Shown piece after piece: positions 14,944 to 19,748 of a stretch of 19,748 bases of DNA (positions are counted from its first letter, which is position 1; each line of letters begins with the position of its first letter). The notes under the pieces are model-generated. The model saw only the letters and a program-made list of their open reading frames with translations, searched no databases and was not told the origin of the DNA. The stretch spans positions 1-19,748 of the forward strand of contig JAUHVN010000018.1 in assembly GCA_030425055.1 (NCBI GenBank). The letters run 5' to 3'. The translations under genes and the position numbers were made by a program. The stretch comes from Actinomycetes bacterium. GTDB lineage: Bacteria; Actinomycetota; Actinomycetes; Actinomycetales; Microbacteriaceae.

Positions 14944-15537
14944 ATGGCTCGACTCGAAGGAATCCCGTCGGCACGAAGCGGGCTCGGCGCGAAGATCGTC
15001 TTCTTCTTCACCCGGCGGAACCTCGCCAAGATCAGCGGCAGTGCTCCGGAGCGGATGCTCGAACCGCTCGAGCTGTACGCGTACTCGCCGGGACTGCTGA
15101 AGGCGTACGGGCGGATCGAACAGGCGACGGCCGCCGCGACATCGGTCGACTCGCGCTACGCGGCTCTCGCGACGATCAAGACGGCGACTCTCGTGACCTG
15201 CGAGTACTGCATCGATCTGGGCTCGCAGATCTTCCGCCGGCTCGGCCTGTCGGACGACGAACTTCTCGCGCTGCCGACCTACCGGACGAGCCCGCTGTTC
15301 GACGACGTCGACCGCGTGGTGATGGACTACGCCGTCGGCATGACGCGCACCCCCGCCGATGTCTCGGACGAGCTGTTCGCCCGGCTCGCCGAACGGTTCA
15401 CGCCCACCCAGCTGACCGAGTTGACGCACATGATCGCGCTCGAGAACATGCGCGGCCGTTTCGGCATCGGGCTCGGAGTCGGCGCGGCGGGGTTCAGTGA
15501 GGGGATGGTGTGCGCCGTGCCGGTCCGGCCCGACTGA
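14944..15537 (+). CDS. Carboxymuconolactone decarboxylase / AhpD-like protein
   Basis: This 197-residue protein of the CMD/AhpD fold has the redox-type CxxC in LVTCEYCIDLGSQIFRR (Cys86, Cys89). AhpD-like members act as alkylhydroperoxidases or thiol-disulfide partners; decarboxylase members lack this pair, so a redox role is favoured. The helical core runs from about 45 to 185, ending in LTHMIALENMRGRFGIGLG, which is typical of the group. An N-terminal stretch (IVFFFTRRNLAKISG) precedes the core. The ATG at 14944 has GGAGG eight bases upstream; the earlier GTG at 14887 has no site. The AraC-type regulator gene follows after 69 bases on the same strand and probably controls this gene. Confidence 0.85.
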   Translation: MARLEGIPSARSGLGAKIVFFFTRRNLAKISGSAPERMLEPLELYAYSPGLLKAYGRIEQATAAATSVDSRYAALATIKTATLVTCEYCIDLGSQIFRRLGLSDDELLALPTYRTSPLFDDVDRVVMDYAVGMTRTPADVSDELFARLAERFTPTQLTELTHMIALENMRGRFGIGLGVGAAGFSEGMVCAVPVRPD

Positions 15538-15606
15538 TCGGATCGGTCCGGGATGATCGGGTGAGCGCCGGACGCGGCGACGAAGCTCGATGGTGAAGGA
15601 GGACCC

Positions 15607-16473
15607 GTGATCGGCACGCTCAACCGGGTCGTCGAGCACATCGACGATCACCTCACCGACGACATCGACATCGCGGCGCTCGCCGCGCGGCTCGGCACGA
15701 CCGAGTACCACGTGCGCCGCATGTTCTCGTCGCTGGCGGGAATGCCGCTGTCGGAATACGTCCGCCGTCGGCGCATGACAGTGGCCGCCGCCGACCTGCT
15801 CGGCGACGACGGGATGCTCGACATCGCGGTGCGGTACGGGTACGGCTCGACCGAGGCGTTCGGCCGGGCGTTCCGCGCCGTGCACGGCGTCGGCCCGTCG
15901 GACGTGCGCCGCGACGGGGGTCCCCTTCGATCACAACCGCAACTCAGGTTCCGCCTGACCGTCGAAGGGAACACCCTCATGGACACCCGTCTCACCGACC
16001 GCCCCGCCTTCCGCCTCGTCGGCCACGCCACCCGCGTGCCGCTGATCCACCACGGCGCCAATCCGCACATCCAGTCGTTCATCGCCGGGCTGCCGGCATC
16101 CGAGCATGAGCGCCTGAAGTCGCTCAGTGACACCGAGCCCGCCGGACTGCTGCAGGTGAGCGCCGACGTCGACGCCGACTACACCGAGGGCAGCGAGCTC
16201 ACCTACCTGCACGGCGTCGCGATCGGCGCACACACCGCAGCTGCCGACGACCTCGACGTGATCAACGTGCCGGCCGGGCAGTGGGCCGTCTTCCGCGTCA
16301 GCGGCGCGTACCCCGACGTACTGCAGGAGGCGTGGGCTGCGACAGCGACCGACTGGTTCCCGTCCAACCCGTGGCGGCTGCGTCCCGGGCCGTCGATCGT
16401 CGCGGTGCTCGACCGCGCGCCCGACTTCACCACCGCGACATGCGAGCTGTGGCTGCCCGTCGAGCGGGAGTAG
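15607..16473 (+). CDS. AraC-family HTH regulator with C-terminal GyrI-like effector domain
   Basis: This 288-residue protein has an N-terminal AraC DNA-binding domain with two HTH motifs: DIAALAARLGTTEYHVRRMF (21-40) and MLDIAVRYGYGSTEAFGRAF (70-89), followed by the GVGPSDVRR end. Residues about 125-288 form a GyrI/Rob-like effector-binding domain (RPAFRLVGHATRVP ... INVPAGQWAVFRVSGAYPD ... CELWLPVE). This order is that of Rob and related multidrug or stress regulators, which bind small hydrophobic molecules. The GTG at 15607 has a strong AAGGAGGA just upstream. Placement after the AhpD-like gene suggests it senses a compound handled by that protein. The ligand is unknown. Confidence 0.88.
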   Translation: MIGTLNRVVEHIDDHLTDDIDIAALAARLGTTEYHVRRMFSSLAGMPLSEYVRRRRMTVAAADLLGDDGMLDIAVRYGYGSTEAFGRAFRAVHGVGPSDVRRDGGPLRSQPQLRFRLTVEGNTLMDTRLTDRPAFRLVGHATRVPLIHHGANPHIQSFIAGLPASEHERLKSLSDTEPAGLLQVSADVDADYTEGSELTYLHGVAIGAHTAAADDLDVINVPAGQWAVFRVSGAYPDVLQEAWAATATDWFPSNPWRLRPGPSIVAVLDRAPDFTTATCELWLPVERE

Positions 16474-16481
16474 CGAGCGTC

Positions 16482-16499
16482 AGCCGGGGTCGACCGGCT
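16482..16499. terminator. Short shared hairpin between convergent genes
   Basis: AGCCGG (16482-16487) and CCGGCT (16494-16499) form a six-base stem with loop GGTCGA, lying between the AraC-type stop at 16473 and the stop of the minus-strand gene at 16498. It could act as a bidirectional terminator, but the stem is short and has no T-tract on either side. Confidence 0.35.
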
Positions 16500-17049
16500 A
16501 CCCGGTCGCAGCGGCCTCGACCAGCGCCTCGAGCGTCGCGAGCCGCGCGGCCCGGTCGCCGGTGATCTCGGCGACCGGCACGTCACCCACGACGTCGGGA
16601 TCGTCGACCAGGTCGAGGAGGGCGCGGTCGGCGGCATCCCGCAGCTCGAGGTCTTCGTCGTCGCCGGCGATGATCCCGTCGTCGTCGACGAGCGGCAGCA
16701 CGACGAGCAGGTCGACCGCCCCGAGTGCCCGCGCGGTGATGTCGCCGGCGTCGGCGAACGTGTCGTCGGGATGCTTCGCGCGGCCCAGGTCGTGCAGCAC
16801 GTGCAGGTACGCGAGGGAGTCGAGCGGCCCGCGCTCGGCGATGATGTCGCCGGTGAACTCGTCCGATAGCAGCCGGTCTGCGGCGAGCCTCAGCTGCGCG
16901 GCGAACAGGCCGGCCGAGGGCTGATCCCACGATTCGTCGAGCAGCTCGAAGGGGTCGGGCAGCACCGTGAACGACGGATGCCGCGCGGCGAAGTCCGCGA
17001 TCAGCGTGCTCTTGCCGCTCGCGTGGGTACCCGACACCACGATGCGCAT
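16498..17049 (-). CDS. P-loop NTPase, nucleotide kinase-like (AAA_28-type)
   Basis: This 183-residue protein opens with a strand and Walker A motif: MRIVVSGTHASGKSTLIADF (P-loop 7-15). ERGPLDSLAYLHVLH (about 91-105) is a kinase-like lid and substrate segment resembling thymidylate or dephospho-CoA kinase relatives, and LLVVLPL (134-140) is the Walker B-like strand. An acidic stretch rich in Asp follows (141-168). It could be a small-molecule or nucleotide/RNA kinase; the substrate is not readable. The ATG is 11 bases after the stop of the NYN-domain gene, so the two are co-transcribed. It converges on the AraC-type gene. Family-level confidence is good, function is open. Confidence 0.75.
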   Translation of the reverse strand: MRIVVSGTHASGKSTLIADFAARHPSFTVLPDPFELLDESWDQPSAGLFAAQLRLAADRLLSDEFTGDIIAERGPLDSLAYLHVLHDLGRAKHPDDTFADAGDITARALGAVDLLVVLPLVDDDGIIAGDDEDLELRDAADRALLDLVDDPDVVGDVPVAEITGDRAARLATLEALVEAAATG

Positions 17050-17060
17050 CGCGGATCGGC

Positions 17061-17624
17061 TCAGCCCAGGAACATCGCCGGGTCGAATTCGTCGATCGGG
17101 ATGATGCGGGTGCGCGGCAGCGGGGCGTCGAACACGCGCGCGTCGTACTCGAGGTCGAACTTCTCGAGCCCGGGGATCGCCGCGAAGCCGCTGTTGCGGA
17201 ACTCGGTGAACGCGATCACGCCGACGCGTCGGCCGCCCCCGACCAGCGCGGTGATGTCGTCGATGAAGTCGCCGTCATGGCTGACGAGCAGCACGTCGGC
17301 CGACCGCTCCACCAGTGCGCGCATCGTCCGCTGCACCGCGATGTCGACGACCTTCTCGTCGGGTGCGCCCGACAGCGGCACCACGATGTAGTCCATCGCC
17401 TTGAGGGCCTGCACGAACGACATCGGGATGCCGCTGGTCGCATTGAGGAAAAACACCCCTCGCGCCGGCTGGTCCCACACGCGCGCGGCGAACGAGACGA
17501 GCCGGTCCCATCGCGGGCGTTCGTCGGGCTGCGGACGGCGGTTGAGAATCGAGGTCCCGAGTGTGGCGTCGATGTTCTCGCCGTCGACCAGCACCCAGGT
17601 CGCGCGCGCTGCGGCATCCGTCAC
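17061..17624 (-). CDS. NYN/PIN-like domain protein (putative ribonuclease)
   Basis: This 187-residue protein has the NYN fold of PIN-like metal-dependent nucleases. The acidic residues expected to hold magnesium are seen in WVLVDGENIDA (D14), EKVVDIAVQRTM (D94) and LLVSHDGDFIDDI (D117, D119). GVIAFTEFRNSGFAAI matches the final conserved strand region. Proteins of this group are usually single-domain RNases or RNA-processing factors. The start is a GTG at 17624 with CAGGGGG upstream. The P-loop gene follows after 11 bases, giving a nuclease plus nucleotide-kinase pair that could modify or process RNA ends; this pairing role is inference. The gene is divergent from the operon at 17731. Confidence 0.8.
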   Translation of the reverse strand: MTDAAARATWVLVDGENIDATLGTSILNRRPQPDERPRWDRLVSFAARVWDQPARGVFFLNATSGIPMSFVQALKAMDYIVVPLSGAPDEKVVDIAVQRTMRALVERSADVLLVSHDGDFIDDITALVGGGRRVGVIAFTEFRNSGFAAIPGLEKFDLEYDARVFDAPLPRTRIIPIDEFDPAMFLG

Positions 17625-17664
17625 GTGAGCCCCCTGCCTCGAACCGGCTTCAGCCGAAGCCTAG

Positions 17665-17693
17665 TTGACAGCATCCATCCATCGACTTATCGT
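17665..17693 (+). promoter_or_regulatory. Near-consensus promoter of the DUF2975-HTH-GNAT operon
   Basis: TTGACA (17665-17670) is a perfect -35 element, and TATCGT (17688-17693) lies exactly 17 bp downstream as the -10. Transcription should start near 17700, about 30 bases before the ATG at 17731. A six-base stem (GGCTTC 17646-17651, GAAGCC 17656-17661) lies just upstream of the -35. Confidence 0.6.
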
Positions 17694-17720
17694 TTCTCGA
17701 TAACAACGAATATCGATAAG
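17686..17720. promoter_or_regulatory. Repeated TTATCG/CGATAA boxes, probable autoregulatory operator
   Basis: TTATCG (17687-17692) and CGATAA (17698-17703) form a perfect inverted repeat with a five-base spacer. The extended box CTTATCG (17686-17692) also pairs with CGATAAG (17714-17720), and TATCGATA (17711-17718) is itself palindromic. The boxes cover the -10, the start site and the edge of the Shine-Dalgarno AAGGAG, so a bound protein would block transcription. The HTH protein at 18348 is the natural candidate. Confidence 0.5.
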
Positions 17721-17730
17721 GAGAGTGAAG

Positions 17731-18351
17731 ATGGCGACGCAGGAGACGGACCGAGTCATGTCACGAGGCGACGCGGTGTCGATGGTGCTGTTCATGCTGG
17801 CGGGCGCAGCGATCGCCGTGGCCACCACGGTCGCCGCGATCATCCGGATCATCGAGGTCATGCCCGGCCGCGACGTGCCGGTTTTCGCCGAGTTCGCGGG
17901 AACCGTCGCCGAAGCGCCGATCGGGCCGGACGGCGCGCCCGCCCCGGTCGAGCTCGACACGGGCTGGATCACCGCACCCGAGCTTCCCGTCGCCTCGGTC
18001 GTCGCGATCGTGATCCAGCAGATCGTGCTGGCGGCGACGGTCGTGGCCGTCGTGACCTGCCTGCTGCTGCTCACGCGCAACATGCTCCGCGGCAGGATGT
18101 TCAGCCGCACCAACACGCGATTGGTCACCGTGGCCGGATTCGTGGCCATCGTCGGCTACGCGGGCGTGCCGTTCTTCGGCAACATGGGGGCGAACGGGGC
18201 CTTCGCACGTATCTCCGACGGCACGTTCGACAACGTGATCATGTCGGTCGACCTCTTCCCGCTGATCCTGCTGACGTTCCTCGCCGCGCTGGGAAGCCTC
18301 ACGTTCACCGTCGGCGATCGCATCCGCCGCGACACGGAGGGCCTGGTGTGA
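17731..18351 (+). CDS. DUF2975-like four-helix membrane protein
   Basis: This 206-residue integral membrane protein has four hydrophobic segments, about 17-41, 88-114, 131-150 and 172-194. An extracytoplasmic loop (about 45-85) lies between the first two, and a basic cytoplasmic loop (RNMLRGRMFSRTNTR, 116-130) between the second and third. The layout and the immediately following small HTH gene match the DUF2975 plus YozG-type regulator pairs common in Gram-positive bacteria, whose function is unknown. The ATG at 17731 has AAGGAG seven bases upstream; the GTG two codons earlier lies in that ribosome site. The end overlaps the HTH gene by four bases, so the two proteins are probably made together. 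Confidence 0.75.
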   Translation: MATQETDRVMSRGDAVSMVLFMLAGAAIAVATTVAAIIRIIEVMPGRDVPVFAEFAGTVAEAPIGPDGAPAPVELDTGWITAPELPVASVVAIVIQQIVLAATVVAVVTCLLLLTRNMLRGRMFSRTNTRLVTVAGFVAIVGYAGVPFFGNMGANGAFARISDGTFDNVIMSVDLFPLILLTFLAALGSLTFTVGDRIRRDTEGLV

Positions 18352-18596
18352 CTCCGCCCGACGAGGACGGCCCGAGCGGTGTCCACTGCCGACTCGACGA
18401 ACTGCTCGCCGAACGCGGGATGACGGTGACCCGGCTGTCGGAACTCGTCGGGGTGTCGGTCGTCAACCTATCCGTGCTGAAGAACGACCGCGCCCGCGCG
18501 ATCCGCTACTCCACCCTGTCGGCGATCTGCCGGGCCCTCGACTGCGAGATCGGCGACCTGCTCGTACGAGCGGACCGGATGGGAGCAGACGTGTGA
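18348..18596 (+). CDS. Small HTH (Cro/C1, YozG-like) transcriptional regulator
   Basis: This 82-residue protein is almost entirely an Xre-type HTH domain. LDELLAERGMTVTRLSELVG and VSVVNLSVLKNDRARAIRYS cover the helix-turn-helix, and LSAICRALDCEIGDLLV is the typical last part of YozG-like regulators. The GTG at 18348 overlaps the membrane-protein stop (GTGA), with GGAGGG a few bases upstream. It overlaps the acetyltransferase start by the same GTGA arrangement. It probably binds the repeated TTATCG boxes at the operon promoter and represses its own operon. A large open frame covering this gene starts far upstream at 17277, but its upstream part is not coding. Confidence 0.88.
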   Translation: MTPPDEDGPSGVHCRLDELLAERGMTVTRLSELVGVSVVNLSVLKNDRARAIRYSTLSAICRALDCEIGDLLVRADRMGADV

Positions 18597-19117
18597 ACAA
18601 CGACGACGTCATCGCCGCGACCGAGCGCCTGCTGCTGCGTCGCTGGCGGGTGACGGATGCCGCGCTGCAGCGCGAGCTGTGGGCCGAACGCGATCCGCGA
18701 GCGCCCGCGCACCGCATACTGTCCGCCGACGGGCATCCGACGATCGACGAGCTCGAGGATCGCATCCGCCGCGAAGATCCGACCGCGACGATCGCCCTGT
18801 TCGCGGCCGTGCGCCGGGCCGACGGCGCCGTGGTCGGCTACGCCGGCCTGATCCCGAACGGCCACGGCGAGCCCGACGAACCCGAGATCGCGTACGAGTT
18901 CCTGCGTCGGGCTCAAGGCCAGGGGCTCGCCACCGAGGCATCCGTCGCCGTCGTCGACTGGGCGCGACGGTCGGGGCATCGACGGCTCTGGGCGACGGTC
19001 CGCGAATGGAACGCACCCTCGCGCCGCGTGCTCGACAAGATCGGGTTCATCGAGACCGAGCGCGTCGATCCGGATGCCGCGCACGGCGACACCCTCTTCT
19101 ACCGCCTCGATCTCTAG
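18593..19117 (+). CDS. GNAT family N-acetyltransferase
   Basis: This 174-residue protein is of the RimJ/RimL-like GNAT type. It begins with the TERLLLRRWRVTDA strand-helix typical of ribosomal-protein acetyltransferase relatives. The central strand VVGYAGLIPN is followed by IAYEFLRRAQGQGLATEAS, whose RAQGQGLA (106-113) is the acetyl-CoA pyrophosphate loop (Q/RxxGxG/A). ATVREWNAPSRRVLDKIGF is the conserved motif B. The substrate could be a protein N-terminus, an amino acid or an antibiotic; nothing decides this. The GTG start at 18593 overlaps the HTH stop, with GGGAG upstream, so it is the third gene of this operon. Confidence 0.88.
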   Translation: MNNDDVIAATERLLLRRWRVTDAALQRELWAERDPRAPAHRILSADGHPTIDELEDRIRREDPTATIALFAAVRRADGAVVGYAGLIPNGHGEPDEPEIAYEFLRRAQGQGLATEASVAVVDWARRSGHRRLWATVREWNAPSRRVLDKIGFIETERVDPDAAHGDTLFYRLDL

Positions 19118-19202
19118 CCGCGCTGTCCGCGGTGCCTGGGACGATCCAGGCGTCGGATGCGGCCGATCCCATGGGTCCGACGGATGCGACGGAGGAGGCG
19201 GG

Positions 19203-19748
19203 ATGCGGGGCGAGGCGACCGTGCTGCACGCCGACCTCGATGCCTTCTACGCCTCGGTCGAACAGCGGGACGCACCCGAACTGCGCGGGCGGCCGGTGAT
19301 CGTCGGCGGCGGGGTCGTGCTCGCCGCGAGCTACGAGGCGAAGGCGCGGGGCGTGCGCACCGCGATGGGCGGCCGGATGGCGAGGGAGCTGTGCCCCGAC
19401 GCGATCGTCGTGCCGCCGCGCATGGATGCCTACTCGGCAGCGAGCAAGGCGGTGTTCGCGGTCTTCCGCGACACGACGCCGCTCGTGGAGGGCATCTCGA
19501 TCGACGAGGCGTTCCTCGAGGTCGGCGGGCTGCGGCGCCTCGTCGGCACGCCCGAGCAGGTCGCGGTGCGCCTGCGCGAGCGGGTGCGCGCCGAAGTCGG
19601 GCTGCCGATCTCGGTCGGCGTCGCCCGCACCAAGTTCCTCGCGAAGGTCGCGAGCGCCGTGAGCAAGCCCGACGGGCTGCTCGTGGTCGAGCCCGACGGC
19701 GAGCAGGCGTTCCTGCTGCCCCTGCCCGTCGAGCGCCTGTGGGGTGTG
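19203..19748 (+). CDS. dinB: DNA polymerase IV (Y-family), 5' part
   Basis: The first 182 codons of a Y-family translesion polymerase are present before the window ends; the full protein would be roughly 350-420 residues. Motifs are complete so far: HADLDAFYASVEQ with the metal ligand D11 and the steric-gate region FY (15-16), ASYEAKARGVRTAM, the catalytic SIDEAFLEV (D101, E102), and SVGVARTKFLAKVASAVSKP of the palm/thumb border. The ATG at 19203 is preceded by GGAGGA six bases upstream. The 85-bp gap after the acetyltransferase shows no strong terminator. It copies damaged DNA with low fidelity. No LexA-type box was recognised upstream. Confidence 0.93.
   Translation, partial: MRGEATVLHADLDAFYASVEQRDAPELRGRPVIVGGGVVLAASYEAKARGVRTAMGGRMARELCPDAIVVPPRMDAYSAASKAVFAVFRDTTPLVEGISIDEAFLEVGGLRRLVGTPEQVAVRLRERVRAEVGLPISVGVARTKFLAKVASAVSKPDGLLVVEPDGEQAFLLPLPVERLWGV

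Noticed and set aside
17277..18347. Upstream part of a 439-codon plus-strand frame ending in the HTH gene
   Set aside because: It would run antisense to the NYN gene and out of frame through the membrane protein. Only the last 82 codons, with their own GTG and ribosome site, are coding.

Overview
The window comes from a high-GC Gram-positive actinobacterium, most likely Microbacteriaceae (Microbacterium-like). The evidence is GC-rich codon third positions, frequent GTG starts, GTGA stop/start overlaps, a visible excess of the hexamer GGATGC/GCATCC, and the gene families present. The genus is inferred from style, not from a marker gene. There are no rRNA or tRNA genes, CRISPR arrays, insertion sequences or phage genes. 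About twenty protein genes fill the window, and those at both ends are cut.

Region 1 (1-4110, minus strand) is a tightly overlapping nitrogen-catabolism operon. In transcription order it holds an acetamidase/formamidase, an AtzH-like domain fused to an amidase-signature hydrolase, a PucG-like (S)-ureidoglycine-glyoxylate aminotransferase, and the first codons of another gene that could be an M20 allantoate amidohydrolase. PucG makes oxalurate, an N-acylurea, and the fused amidase belongs to a group whose relatives cut N-carboxylated ureas and biurets. The operon may therefore encode an unusual route for ureide or oxalurate breakdown. This is the most promising lead in the window.

Region 2 (4111-7610, plus strand) starts with a REP-like inverted repeat. 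A small membrane-anchored protein follows, probably translated from a leaderless mRNA. Next comes a four-gene operon: a DUF2510 membrane hydrolase whose catalytic triad is interrupted by transmembrane segments, a VOC protein, an NTF2/SnoaL-like protein and a methyltransferase-like protein. A perfect 28-bp palindrome sits at the predicted transcription start of this operon.

Region 3 (7611-14612, plus strand) is an alpha-galactoside utilisation operon: two ABC permeases, a lipoprotein binding protein, a GH36 alpha-galactosidase and a ROK repressor. It has a clear promoter with palindromic candidate operators. No ATPase is encoded, so a shared ATPase elsewhere must power the transporter. A strong intercistronic hairpin separates the binding protein from the enzyme.

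Region 4 (14613-19748) is a mixed housekeeping and accessory stretch. It contains a decayed paralogue of the region 2 VOC gene, an AhpD-like protein with an AraC-GyrI type regulator, and a convergent minus-strand pair (NYN-domain nuclease-like protein and P-loop nucleotide kinase-like protein). A divergent plus-strand operon follows (DUF2975-like membrane protein, YozG-like HTH regulator, GNAT acetyltransferase), with a near-consensus promoter overlapped by repeated TTATCG boxes. The window ends in the 5' part of dinB (DNA polymerase IV).
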